Assembly (NCBI RefSeq): GCF_050286925.1
Contig: NZ_JBFWFX010000005.1
Span: forward strand, 111,924-175,923
DNA length: 64,000 nucleotides
DNA from: Caloranaerobacter sp050286925
GTDB lineage: Bacteria > Bacillota > Clostridia > Tissierellales > Thermohalobacteraceae
Direction: 5' to 3'
Below the pieces are notes generated by a model. It saw only the letters and a program-made list of their open reading frames with translations. It ran no database searches and was not told where the DNA came from. The position numbers and the translations under genes were made by a program. Shown here one piece after another: positions 26,340 to 35,235 of this stretch (its first letter is position 1; each line of letters starts with the position of its first letter).

Positions 26340-27233
26340 ATGGAATTAAAGCAAGAATTAGAAAAGTACAAAAATATAATAGATAAAGAGCTAGATAAGA
26401 TATTACCAAATTATAATACACCACAAAAAAGAATTTTTGAAGCAATGAGATACAGTATATTTGCAGGTGGTAAAAGATTAAGACCAATATTAACATTAAA
26501 AACTTGTGAATTAGTTGGTGGAAACTATAAGGATGCTATCAATTTTGCTCTTTCAATAGAAATGATACATACATATTCACTTATACATGATGATTTACCA
26601 TCTATGGATAATGATGATTATAGAAGAGGGAAACTAACTAATCATAAAGTATTTGGTGAAGGGATTGCGGTACTTGCCGGTGATGGTTTGTTAAATTTAG
26701 CTTTTGAAACAATGATAAATGATATTATAAATGATATTGATAAATCTGAAAGAAAAATTAAAGCATTAAAAGTAATAGCAGAATCTGCTGGTGTTTTTGG
26801 AATGATTGGTGGTCAGGTTGTGGATATAATTTCAGAAGGAAAAAATATAGATGAAGGTACATTATTATATATACATGAGAAAAAGACTTCTGCATTGATA
26901 GAAGCATCAATACTTGCTGGAGCAATAATTGGTGGTGCATCGTTAGATGAATTAGAACGCTTAAATATTTATGCTAGAGCAATAGGGCTTGGATATCAGA
27001 TAAGAGATGATATTTTAGATAAAATTGGTGATTCAGAGAAACTGGGTAAAAAAGTTGGAAGTGATGAGGAGAATAATAAGGTAACATATTTAACTTTTTA
27101 TGAGATTGAAGAGGCTATTAAAAAAACGGAACAATTATGTAAAGATGCTATTATAGCACTAAGTTGTTTTAATGAAGAAAAGGTGAAATTCTTTGAAGAA
27201 TTGGCCCAATATCTAGTTTATAGAGAGAATTAA
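26340..27233 (+). CDS. ispA: Farnesyl / geranyl diphosphate synthase
   Basis: Condenses isopentenyl diphosphate with allylic diphosphates to make C10-C15 prenyl chains. The first aspartate-rich motif DDLPSMDNDDYRRG and the second GYQIRDDILD are complete; two residues between the first Asp pair and the third acidic position fit the bacterial short-chain type. Length 297 residues. It is part of the isoprenoid group ispA - OLE RNA - oapA - dxs. Confidence 0.96.
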   Translation: MELKQELEKYKNIIDKELDKILPNYNTPQKRIFEAMRYSIFAGGKRLRPILTLKTCELVGGNYKDAINFALSIEMIHTYSLIHDDLPSMDNDDYRRGKLTNHKVFGEGIAVLAGDGLLNLAFETMINDIINDIDKSERKIKALKVIAESAGVFGMIGGQVVDIISEGKNIDEGTLLYIHEKKTSALIEASILAGAIIGGASLDELERLNIYARAIGLGYQIRDDILDKIGDSEKLGKKVGSDEENNKVTYLTFYEIEEAIKKTEQLCKDAIIALSCFNEEKVKFFEELAQYLVYREN

Positions 27234-27295
27234 TTCTATTTTGTCTATATTTAGTTTTTTAGCTGTTTTTAGTTTATATTACTATAAATAAGAGT

Positions 27296-27324
27296 TTGAA
27301 TTAGGAAATTGTTTATGTTATAAT
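27296..27324 (+). promoter_or_regulatory. Sigma-A promoter of OLE RNA
   Basis: TTGAAT (27296-27301) and a perfect TATAAT (27319-27324) are 17 bases apart. A transcript starting six to eight bases downstream would begin at about 27331, right at the closing stem of the OLE RNA. The RNA can thus be made independently of ispA. Confidence 0.85.
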
Positions 27325-27332
27325 ATCACTTA

Positions 27333-27894
27333 CTTGGAGTGGTGCAGTATTCTAGTCAGACCAGCTAATTCTGAAGGCGGGGCTAAAAATCCGTCAAAGG
27401 GCATATCGATGAAGTTCCTGGTTACGGCTGCCGACGCCCAGTCGGGGGTCGTTTCTGGGAGTAAGGAGGATGGGGCGATCCACAATGGCATGTGGGCGTT
27501 GACCCTACCTCCGTGGAGACTCATGCGTTTGCATGAGATACCCTGCATTGTAGCGTATAGCTACATGCAGCGTAGCCTGCCTTGAGTGAAATAGGTGGAT
27601 AACAGTTAAACTTCGATTTCTAAGGGCCCTAGAATGAGAAGTATTGCTGTTGAAACCTATTTTGCAAAAGAGGCTAGGAATTAGTATGGCTGTCGAGGAA
27701 AACTCCTAGACTGCTCTTTATGAGGTATACTGAGGATTACAGTGCGGACTAAGTGGCAATCTAGCCTTACCTTTGGCGACAAGGTAAAGATGAGATTAAA
27801 GGGAAACCGCTGCTATGGCGACATGCAGTTCTCATCTGGGAAATCCTGCTAGACCTTAAGCCGCAAGATTTACTCAGTATACTACCACTCCAAG
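27333..27894 (+). ncRNA. ole: OLE RNA (ornate, large, extremophilic)
   Basis: A GC-richer block of about 560 bases without a credible protein, set between ispA and dxs and directly before oapA, exactly where OLE RNA genes lie. The ends CTTGGAGTGGT (27333-27343) and ACCACTCCAAG (27884-27894) are perfectly complementary and form the closing stem. I recognise the conserved 5' portion (GGTGCAGTATTCTAGTCAG) and the 3' portion with GCCGCAAG. OLE RNA forms a membrane-bound ribonucleoprotein with OapA and is linked to stress adaptation and magnesium or energy balance in Halalkalibacterium halodurans. It has its own sigma-A promoter and a hairpin directly downstream. Exact ends are inferred from the stem. 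Confidence 0.93.
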
Positions 27895-27896
27895 CT

Positions 27897-27930
27897 AGCT
27901 GATAGCTTTAGCTATCAGCTTTATTTCTAT
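27897..27930 (+). terminator. Hairpin at the 3' end of OLE RNA
   Basis: A perfect 10-bp stem AGCTGATAGC / GCTATCAGCT with loop TTTA (27897-27920) followed by TTATTTCTATT. It begins two bases after the OLE closing stem. The T run is interrupted, so it may allow read-through into oapA or mark a processing point. Confidence 0.75.
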
Positions 27931-27950
27931 TAGTAATTGGGGGAATAGAA

Positions 27951-28595
27951 TTGCCTAAAGCTGTTAATCGCAGTAATGTTAATAAAAAAAATAGAAAAAA
28001 AATTGGATATAATATAAAATGGATTTTAATAATATCTATTTGGACGTTTTTATTAGCGATTTTTGTTAGCTTATTATCAGAGAATTTGATGAGAAACTTA
28101 GATTTATTAACTGCAACAATTGTTTTAAATTTAATAATATTATTAGGTGTTATTTTTGATATAATTGGAACAGCTGTTACTGCTGCTGATGAGAAACCGT
28201 TTCACTCTATGGCTTCAAATAAAGTTGTAGAAGCGAAATATGCATTAAAATTAATTAGGAATGCAGGTATTGTATCTAATTTTTGTAATGATGTAATCGG
28301 CGATATAGCAGGTATAATTAGTGGAGCAGCTGGAACAATAATTGTAGTTAAGATTATTTCATTGTATGATTTAAAAAATGCGGCTACTATTAGCGTAATT
28401 ATTAGTAGTATTATAGCATCTATGACTGTTGGAGGTAAAGCTTTAGGTAAGGAATTTGCGTTACAAAAAACTAATGAAATAATAGAATTTGCATCTAAAA
28501 TTTTAATGATTTTAGATAAAAAATTTGGAATAGATTTACTGCCGGATTTAAAAAGAAAAAAAAGAAAAAAAAGAAGTAAAAGGCGGGATGGCTAA
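27951..28595 (+). CDS. oapA: OLE-associated membrane protein OapA
   Basis: The membrane protein partner of OLE RNA, encoded immediately downstream as in other OLE loci. The 214 residues hold four hydrophobic segments (about 22-45, 51-75, 108-137 and 143-165), with polar residues inside them (FDIIGTAVTAADEKPFH; NDVIGDIAG), and a strongly basic tail KRKKRKKRSKRR suited to RNA binding on the cytoplasmic side. Start is TTG 27951 behind TTGGGGGAAT. Its stop overlaps the start region of dxs, so OapA and Dxs are translationally linked. Confidence 0.93.
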   Translation: MPKAVNRSNVNKKNRKKIGYNIKWILIISIWTFLLAIFVSLLSENLMRNLDLLTATIVLNLIILLGVIFDIIGTAVTAADEKPFHSMASNKVVEAKYALKLIRNAGIVSNFCNDVIGDIAGIISGAAGTIIVVKIISLYDLKNAATISVIISSIIASMTVGGKALGKEFALQKTNEIIEFASKILMILDKKFGIDLLPDLKRKKRKKRSKRRDG

Positions 28596-28596
28596 A

Positions 28597-30474
28597 TTGG
28601 CTGAGTTATTGGATAAAATAAACGATATTAATGATATTAAGCAACTTAAAACCATAGATTTACAAAAATTAGCTGAAGAAATAAGAAGTTTTATTGTTGA
28701 AACGATTTCGCAGACTGGTGGTCATTTAGCTTCTAATTTAGGAGTCGTAGAATTAACCCTTGCTTTACATAAAGTATTCAATAGTCCTAAAGATAAAATA
28801 ATCTGGGATGTTGGACATCAGTCATATATACATAAAATAATTACAGGTAGAAAAGAAGAATTTCATACAATTCGACAATTCAAAGGTCTTAGTGGATTTC
28901 CAAAAAGAAAAGAAAGTGTTCATGATATTTTCGAAACAGGACATAGTTCTACCTCAATATCAGCTGGATTGGGGTTTGCAATTAGTAGGGATATAAAAGG
29001 TGAAGATTATGATGTTATTTGTGTAATTGGAGACGGTGCTATGACTGCTGGTATGGCTTTCGAAGCCATGAATCATGCAGGACACTTAGGAACCAGGTTA
29101 ATTGTTATATTAAATGACAATGAGATGTCTATTTCTCAAAATGTAGGTGGTTTATCTTTATATTTAAATAGAATAAGAACGGCACCAACATACTTTAGAA
29201 TGAAAGAGGATGTTGAGAATATTTTAAATAGTATTCCTGCGATTGGCAAAAAAATGTTTAGGACTGCTGAAAGAGCAAAAGATAGTTTAAAGTATTTTCT
29301 TTTGCCAGGAATGATATTTGAGGAGTTAGGTTTTAAGTATTTAGGACCTGTTGATGGCCATAATATAAGTTCTTTAATTAATGTGCTTAAAAGAGCTAAA
29401 AATGTTGATGGACCTGTTTTGATTCATGTTATAACTAAAAAAGGTAAAGGGTATAAACCAGCTGAAAAAAATCCAGACAAGTATCATAGTGCAAGTCCGT
29501 TTGAAATCGAAACTGGTAAGTTTAAGAAAAAAGTAGATAAACCTAAATATTCAGAAGTATTTGGGGAGACTCTTTTAGAGTTAGCTAAAAAGGACAAGAG
29601 AATAGTTGCTATTACAGCAGCTATGCCTAGTGGTACAGGACTTGATAAGTTTAAAATGGAATTAAAAGATAGATTTTTTGATGTAGGAATTGCAGAACAA
29701 CATGGTGTTACATTAGCAGCTGGACTTGCAGCAAGTGGAATGAAACCATTCTTTGCAGTATACTCGACATTCTTACAGAGAGGGTATGATCAAGTAGTTC
29801 ATGATGTTTGCATACAACAATTACCAGTAGTTTTTGCCATTGACAGAGCGGGTTTAGTTGGAAATGATGGCGAAACACATCATGGTGTTTTTGATTATTC
29901 GTATCTAAGCCATATTCCTAATATGACTATAATGGCTCCTAAAGATTTACTGGAATTTAAAGAAATGATAAAATTTGCAGTTGACTTTGATAAACCTTTG
30001 GCAATAAGATATCCAAGAGGTTATTGTAGTGATTTGAGCGAAATTACAACATCATATAAAATAGAGTATGGTAAGGGAGAAGTTTTGATTAACGGTAAAG
30101 AGATTGCTATAATAGCAGTTGGGAAAATGGTGCAATATGGTTATGAAGTTGTAAAACATTTAAAAAATGATAATATAAACCCGACACTAGTTAATGCAAG
30201 ATTTGTCAAACCTTTAGACAGAGGATTAATTTCTAATTTAGCTGAAAAGCATAACATTATAATAACTATGGAAGACAATGTTAAAATCGGCGGATTTGGT
30301 AGTTTAATAAATAGTCTATTATTAGAGCTAAATTATAATGGAAAAGTATTAAATATTGGCGTTCCTGATACTTTTATAGAACATGGTAATGTAGAAGAAT
30401 TATATGATTTATGTAATATGAGTGTAGAAAAAATTGTTAATTCTATTAAAAGTTTGTTAAGGAGGGTTAAATGA
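28597..30474 (+). CDS. dxs: 1-deoxy-D-xylulose-5-phosphate synthase
   Basis: Thiamine-diphosphate enzyme that joins pyruvate and glyceraldehyde 3-phosphate in the first step of the MEP isoprenoid pathway. GGHLASNLGVVELTLALH, the cofactor motif GDGAMTAGMAFEAMNHAG, and the transketolase signature GETHHGVFDYSYL are present. TTG 28597 gives the normal N-terminus (AELLDKIND) at proper distance from AAAGGCGGG; ATG 28588 is only two bases from that site. About 625 residues. The start overlaps the oapA stop. Confidence 0.95.
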   Translation: MAELLDKINDINDIKQLKTIDLQKLAEEIRSFIVETISQTGGHLASNLGVVELTLALHKVFNSPKDKIIWDVGHQSYIHKIITGRKEEFHTIRQFKGLSGFPKRKESVHDIFETGHSSTSISAGLGFAISRDIKGEDYDVICVIGDGAMTAGMAFEAMNHAGHLGTRLIVILNDNEMSISQNVGGLSLYLNRIRTAPTYFRMKEDVENILNSIPAIGKKMFRTAERAKDSLKYFLLPGMIFEELGFKYLGPVDGHNISSLINVLKRAKNVDGPVLIHVITKKGKGYKPAEKNPDKYHSASPFEIETGKFKKKVDKPKYSEVFGETLLELAKKDKRIVAITAAMPSGTGLDKFKMELKDRFFDVGIAEQHGVTLAAGLAASGMKPFFAVYSTFLQRGYDQVVHDVCIQQLPVVFAIDRAGLVGNDGETHHGVFDYSYLSHIPNMTIMAPKDLLEFKEMIKFAVDFDKPLAIRYPRGYCSDLSEITTSYKIEYGKGEVLINGKEIAIIAVGKMVQYGYEVVKHLKNDNINPTLVNARFVKPLDRGLISNLAEKHNIIITMEDNVKIGGFGSLINSLLLELNYNGKVLNIGVPDTFIEHGNVEELYDLCNMSVEKIVNSIKSLLRRVK

Positions 30475-31280
30475 AAACTAATAAAGAAAGAATAGATGTA
30501 CTTCTAGTTAAAAAAGGTTTAGTAGAAACTAGAGAAAAAGCAAAAAAATATATTATGGCAGGAATAGTATATGTAGAAGAACAGAAAATTGATAAGCCAG
30601 GTACAAAAGTAGATGTAAATAGCAATATTGTTGTTAGAGGAAATCCTATACCTTATGTAAGTAGAGGTGGATTAAAGCTTGAGAAAGCTTTGAATACATT
30701 TCCGATAGACATTAATGGTAAAGTAGCTATGGATATTGGTGCTTCAACAGGTGGGTTCACTGATTGTATGCTGCAAAACGGAGCAAAAAAAGTATACGCT
30801 ATTGATGTTGGGTATGGGCAATTAGCATGGAAATTAAGAAATGATAAGAGAGTTATAGTTATGGAAAGAACGAATATTAGGTATGTTAAACCAGAGGATA
30901 TAGGTGAATTAGTAGATTTTGTAACAATCGATGTTTCATTTATTTCGCTTAAATTAGTTTTGCCAGTTGTTTGTAAATTAATTAAAGAAGATGCAGATAT
31001 TATTGCATTAATTAAACCACAGTTTGAAGCAGGTAGAGATAAGGTAGGGAAAAAAGGTGTAGTAAGAGATAAGAAAACACATGTAGAAGTTATAAGTAAT
31101 ATATTTGATTTTTGCAAAGAAATAGGTCTTTATATGATTGGTCTTACTTATTCACCTGTTAAAGGTGCTGAAGGGAATATTGAGTATTTAGCACATATTG
31201 TTAAAGCAAAGAGAGAAATAACAATAGATAAAGATTTATTTATAAAGAGAGTTGTAGATATGTCGCACATGAACCTCTAA
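30471..31280 (+). CDS. tlyA: TlyA-family rRNA 2'-O-methyltransferase
   Basis: A 269-residue protein with an N-terminal S4 RNA-binding domain (RIDVLLVKKGLVETREKAKK) and a FtsJ-like methyltransferase domain with MDIGASTGGFTDCML as the SAM-binding loop and KPQFEAGRDKVGKKG later. TlyA proteins methylate ribosomal RNA; some are called haemolysins. The ATG overlaps the dxs stop by four bases (ATGA). This order, dxs-tlyA-argR-recN, is widely conserved in Firmicutes. Confidence 0.95.
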   Translation: MKTNKERIDVLLVKKGLVETREKAKKYIMAGIVYVEEQKIDKPGTKVDVNSNIVVRGNPIPYVSRGGLKLEKALNTFPIDINGKVAMDIGASTGGFTDCMLQNGAKKVYAIDVGYGQLAWKLRNDKRVIVMERTNIRYVKPEDIGELVDFVTIDVSFISLKLVLPVVCKLIKEDADIIALIKPQFEAGRDKVGKKGVVRDKKTHVEVISNIFDFCKEIGLYMIGLTYSPVKGAEGNIEYLAHIVKAKREITIDKDLFIKRVVDMSHMNL

Positions 31281-31340
31281 TTAAATGAAAGTCTATTGTG
31301 TCTATTTCAGTAAATCAGCCTTGAGGGGGGCGGCTTTGTT

Positions 31341-31793
31341 TTGAAGAAATATGCAAGACAAACTAAAATACTAGAAATTATAAAAGAAAATGAAATTGAA
31401 ACTCAAGAAGAATTAGCAGATTTATTGAAAAAACAAGGAATCGAAGTTACACAAGCTACTATTTCTAGAGATATAAGAGAATTAGGAATAGTTAAGGTCA
31501 TGACCAATAATGGTAAATATAAATATGCAGCTTTAAAACAAAATCAAGATTGTATAACGGAGAGGTTAATAACTATTTTTAAAAATTCTATTGTATCTAT
31601 GGAGATTGCCGGAAATTTATTGGTGCTAAAAACTATACCTGGAGCTGCTCAAATTGCAGCTTTTGCAATTGATTCAATGAAAGTAGATAACATTGTGGGT
31701 ACAATAGCAGGAGATGATACGATTTTCGTTGCAGTAAATGGAAATGAAAAAACAATTGAGGTATTAGAATTCTTTCAAAACCTTATGAAGTAG
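31341..31793 (+). CDS. argR: Arginine repressor / regulator ArgR (AhrC)
   Basis: A hexameric arginine-sensing transcription factor of 150 residues. The N-terminal winged helix has TQATISRDIRELGIVKV; the C-terminal arginine-binding domain has PGAAQIAAFAID and GTIAGDDTIFVA. Start is TTG 31341. The ribosome site GAGGGGGG lies in the loop of a small hairpin (CAGCC/GGCTTTG, 31316-31338) that might modulate translation. No arginine biosynthesis genes are in the window. Confidence 0.96.
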   Translation: MKKYARQTKILEIIKENEIETQEELADLLKKQGIEVTQATISRDIRELGIVKVMTNNGKYKYAALKQNQDCITERLITIFKNSIVSMEIAGNLLVLKTIPGAAQIAAFAIDSMKVDNIVGTIAGDDTIFVAVNGNEKTIEVLEFFQNLMK

Positions 31794-31807
31794 CAGGGGG
31801 AATAAAA

Positions 31808-33508
31808 ATGCTCCTTGAATTAAATATTAGCAATTTTATTATAATTGAGAAAATGAAAATAACTCTAGATAAAGGGTTTAACATAATTACAGGAGAAACT
31901 GGTTCTGGCAAATCGATAGTGATTGATGCACTTAATATACTTTTAGGAGGAAGAGCTAGTAAAGATTACATAAGAACTGGTTGTAATAAAGCTTTTATTG
32001 AAGGATTATTTTATTTGGAGAAACTTGAGAGTATTAAAAATGTATTAGATGAATATGGTATAGAATTTGAACAAGATAATATGTTATTAATATCAAGAGA
32101 AATTTTTTCTTCAGGTAAAAGTATATCTAGAATAAATGGTAGAGTTGTTACTCTTAGTATGTTAAATAAACTCACAAAAAAATTAGTGGATTTGCATGGA
32201 CAACATGAACATCAGTCATTACTATCAGTTGAAAATCATATAGAATTACTTGATTCATTAGGTAAAGAAAATATAAAAAGTTTAGTTATTAGTGTGAAAG
32301 AAGAATTTGATAAGCTTAAAAAATTAAAAAGTAGATTGAAAGAAATTGGAATAGATGAAATGGAAAAAGAAAGGAAAATAGATTTACTAAAGTTTCAATT
32401 AAACGAAATAGATTCGGCTGAATTAAAAATTGATGAAGAAGAAAAAATAATAAGTGAATTAAATTTGTTGAGTAATGCTGAAGAATTGTTAAACACTATA
32501 AATGATATATTAGAATGTATTAATTCGAATGATTATTATAAAACTTCGTTACTTGACCAAATCAATAGCGTCTCAAAAAATTTAACTAAAATAGTTAAAT
32601 ATAATAATAATTTTAAAGAGTATAATGATATAATTGAAACTATTTATTATCAATTAAAAGATATTGCAACAGAATTAAGGTTATATCAAGAGACGATCGA
32701 ATATGATCCAGAAAGAATTAAGTTGCTTGAGGAAAGATTAGATTTAATAAATAATCTAAAGAGAAAATATGGTAATACTATTGAAGAGATATTGAAATAC
32801 AGAGATAAAATAGCTTATGAATTAGAAGTTATTTTAGATAATGAAAAGGAAATAGAGAATATTAAGAAAGAAATTTTTTTAGTTGAAGAGAAATTAAATC
32901 TAATATGTGAAAAACTTTCTAATGAAAGAAAATTAATAGGAAAGCAAATAGAAGCAGAAATTACTAAAGAACTTAAAGAGTTGAATTTGAAAAATGTAAA
33001 ATTTGAAGTTAGTTTCAAAAAATTAGATTATTTTACCGAAAAAGGTTTAGATAAAGTAGAATTCTTAATATCTACAAATCCAGGAGAACCTTTAAAACCT
33101 TTAAATAAAGTTGCTTCAGGTGGAGAATTGTCTAGAATCATGTTGGCAATAAAAACAATTTTAGCTGATGTTGATAATATTCCATGTTTAGTTTTTGATG
33201 AAATTGATACAGGAATCAGTGGTAAGACTGCTATGATTGTTGGAGAAAAAATTAGAAATATTGCTCAAACTCGTCAGGTAATATGTATAACTCATTTGCC
33301 ACAAATTGCTGTACTTGGAGATGTACATTTTTACATAGAGAAAAGAGAAATAGAAGGAAAAGTAGTAGCAAAAATAAATAAATTAAATTATGAAGAAAGA
33401 GTTAATGAGATTTCAAGACTTTTAGGTGGCACTAAATTAACAGAAATGACGAAAAAATTGGCAAATGAAATGTTAATGGCGAACAAGAAGAAAAATAAAG
33501 TATCCTGA
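31808..33508 (+). CDS. recN: DNA repair protein RecN
   Basis: An SMC-like ATPase acting early in double-strand break repair. Walker A GETGSGKSIVIDAL is near residues 33-46, LHGQHEHQSLL follows, a long coiled coil covers about 160-380, and the C-terminal part has VASGGELSRIMLAIK (signature) and VFDEIDTGISG (Walker B/D-loop). Length 566 residues, normal for RecN. The unit ends in a strong terminator. Confidence 0.97.
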   Translation: MLLELNISNFIIIEKMKITLDKGFNIITGETGSGKSIVIDALNILLGGRASKDYIRTGCNKAFIEGLFYLEKLESIKNVLDEYGIEFEQDNMLLISREIFSSGKSISRINGRVVTLSMLNKLTKKLVDLHGQHEHQSLLSVENHIELLDSLGKENIKSLVISVKEEFDKLKKLKSRLKEIGIDEMEKERKIDLLKFQLNEIDSAELKIDEEEKIISELNLLSNAEELLNTINDILECINSNDYYKTSLLDQINSVSKNLTKIVKYNNNFKEYNDIIETIYYQLKDIATELRLYQETIEYDPERIKLLEERLDLINNLKRKYGNTIEEILKYRDKIAYELEVILDNEKEIENIKKEIFLVEEKLNLICEKLSNERKLIGKQIEAEITKELKELNLKNVKFEVSFKKLDYFTEKGLDKVEFLISTNPGEPLKPLNKVASGGELSRIMLAIKTILADVDNIPCLVFDEIDTGISGKTAMIVGEKIRNIAQTRQVICITHLPQIAVLGDVHFYIEKREIEGKVVAKINKLNYEERVNEISRLLGGTKLTEMTKKLANEMLMANKKKNKVS

Positions 33509-33529
33509 TATTGGATACTTTATTTTTTT
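33496..33529 (+). terminator. Rho-independent terminator after recN
   Basis: A 10-bp stem TAAAGTATCC / GGATACTTTA with a seven-base loop, then TTTTTTT. It overlaps the recN stop codon. It separates the long nusB-recN segment from spoIVB. Confidence 0.93.
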
Positions 33530-33783
33530 CTCCAATAAATTGGCAAGAAAGAATTTAGTTAATAAATTTCTAATTATTATATAACATATTTACAAACAAA
33601 AAAGTTCAAATTATATATACAGATATATTTTTCAGACTGTAGACAAAATATTTGTTTTATAATTATGTGTTTGGTAACACTCTAACACTAAGTAGGCTGA
33701 CAACTGATAGCCGATAGTTCAATTTAAAGGGTTATTATGTAGTATAGAATATTAGCATTATTCGTATAAGGGGAAATGGGAGT
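33530..33783 (+). other. Intergenic region upstream of spoIVB
   Basis: About 250 AT-rich bases with no gene that I can support. The end of the stretch (AGTATAG near 33737 and CGTATAA near 33763) faintly resembles forespore sigma-F/sigma-G elements, which control spoIVB in Bacillus, but the match is weak. Nothing else stands out. Confidence 0.35.
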
Positions 33784-33792
33784 GTGATTTTT

Positions 33793-35097
33793 TTGTATAA
33801 TTTAAAAACAAGATTAGCTAAGATACTTTTAATCTTATTATTATTTTTGATTATCTTTGAGAGTTATACGTACTACCATTTTCCCTCTCAAATAGAGATA
33901 ATAGAAGGAGAAAAAAGTGATTTTAAAATATCATTTCCATTTACGATAGATAATATAGGAGAATTAGAAAAAATAATTGTATTAGAAAGAAAATATGGTA
34001 ATGATATATTAAAAAAACAGTATGAAATTCAATCTCTAACTAAAGGAAAAAGCAATATAAAAATAAAGTTGTTAGGTTTTTTGCCATTAAAAAATATCGA
34101 AGTAAATGTCATAGATAAAGTTTATCTTATGCCAGGTGGACATTCAATAGGTGTTAAACTTGATACTAGAGGAGTAATTGTTGTAGCTTTTTCAGATATA
34201 ATAGGATGGGATGGTAAAAAACATAATCCTGCCAAAGAAGCAGGAATTAGAAAAGGTGATGCTATTTTAGAAATTAATGGAATAAAGGTGAAAGACTCAG
34301 ATCATGTAATTGAGCTTTTAAATAACACGAAAAATGAAACTATAAATGTAAAGATTGAGAGGAAAGGTAAGATATTTACTACAGAAGTCAAACTTATAAG
34401 AAGTAAAAACGAGAAACAATATAAATTAGGGGCATGGATAAGAGATAAAACTGCTGGAATTGGAACATTAACTTTTTTTGATCCAAAAACAAAAATTTTT
34501 GGAGCATTAGGGCATGGAATTACAGATATAGATACAGGATTTTTATTACCTGTAGAAAATGGACAAATAATGACAGCTAGAGTATCATCTGTTCAACAAG
34601 GTAAAAAAGGGTTGCCTGGAGAATTACGAGGTATTTTCTTTGAGTCTGAAGATAAGATAGGGGAAATAGAAAAAAATACTAAATTTGGTATATATGGAAT
34701 TTTACACAAAGATATTAGTAACAATGTGTATAATAAACCGTTACCAATTGGGTTACAAAGTGAAGTTAGGGAAGGTAAGGCTTATATTTTAACAACAATA
34801 GAAGATGAACAAATAAATAAGTATGAAGTAGAAATAATAAAAGCTCAAAGACAATTAGTTCCAAATCAAAAAAGCATGATTATTAAAGTAACAGATAAGA
34901 AATTGCTTAAAAAAACAGGTGGTATAGTACAGGGGATGAGTGGAAGTCCTATAATACAGAATGGAAAAATAATTGGTGCAGTTACACATGTTTTTATAAA
35001 TGATCCTACAAAAGGCTATGGCCTTTATATTGAATGGATGTTGAAACAATCAGGCATAAAATATACAAATAATAAAGAATTTGCACAAGTGAATTAA
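33793..35097 (+). CDS. spoIVB: SpoIVB intercompartmental signalling protease
   Basis: A forespore-secreted S55 serine peptidase that cleaves SpoIVFA and so triggers sigma-K activation in the mother cell. An N-terminal membrane/signal helix (about 8-25) is followed by a PDZ domain (about 125-205, GIRKGDAILEINGIKV) and the peptidase domain with the histidine in ALGHGITDID and the catalytic serine in GMSGSPIIQNGKIIGAVTH (core GMSGSPI). TTG 33793 is favoured over GTG 33784 because of its distance from GGGAGTG. spo0A follows, the classical pair. Confidence 0.95.
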   Translation: MYNLKTRLAKILLILLLFLIIFESYTYYHFPSQIEIIEGEKSDFKISFPFTIDNIGELEKIIVLERKYGNDILKKQYEIQSLTKGKSNIKIKLLGFLPLKNIEVNVIDKVYLMPGGHSIGVKLDTRGVIVVAFSDIIGWDGKKHNPAKEAGIRKGDAILEINGIKVKDSDHVIELLNNTKNETINVKIERKGKIFTTEVKLIRSKNEKQYKLGAWIRDKTAGIGTLTFFDPKTKIFGALGHGITDIDTGFLLPVENGQIMTARVSSVQQGKKGLPGELRGIFFESEDKIGEIEKNTKFGIYGILHKDISNNVYNKPLPIGLQSEVREGKAYILTTIEDEQINKYEVEIIKAQRQLVPNQKSMIIKVTDKKLLKKTGGIVQGMSGSPIIQNGKIIGAVTHVFINDPTKGYGLYIEWMLKQSGIKYTNNKEFAQVN

Positions 35098-35109
35098 AAT
35101 AAGTAAACT

Positions 35110-35138
35110 AAGATATGGGTATACCATATCTTTTTTTT
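35110..35138 (+). terminator. Rho-independent terminator after spoIVB
   Basis: Stem AAGATATGG / CCATATCTT with loop GTATA, then a run of T. It ends spoIVB transcription before the spo0A promoter. Confidence 0.92.
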
Positions 35139-35173
35139 AAAAATTTTGATTTATACTAAATTTAGAAATGCAG

Positions 35174-35200
35174 GAAGGATATATATAATTTTTGTCGAAT
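35174..35200 (+). promoter_or_regulatory. Sigma-H-like promoter of spo0A overlapping a 0A box
   Basis: GAAGGATAT (35174-35182) and GTCGAAT (35194-35200) are separated by 11 bases and fit the sigma-H pattern RnAGGAwWW-N11-12-RnnGAAT. The -10 part is overlapped by TGTCGAA (35193-35199), the consensus 0A box, so Spo0A-P could control its own promoter here. Read by eye. Confidence 0.7.
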
Positions 35201-35235
35201 AGTAAAAAAAAATAAATAATTCAGGGGGGAATAAA

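Noticed and set aside
27330..27585. Open frames of 70-80 codons on both strands inside the OLE RNA
   Set aside because: They lie within a structured RNA, lack ribosome sites and have no recognisable protein features; such calls are usual artefacts in OLE genes.
30653..31117. A 154-codon minus-strand frame inside tlyA
   Set aside because: tlyA is unambiguous on the + strand; the antisense frame arises from its codon use and has no known domain.
31316..31338. Small hairpin enclosing the argR ribosome site as a riboswitch
   Set aside because: The stem is only four to five pairs and no ligand-binding architecture is seen; noted only as possible translational tuning.
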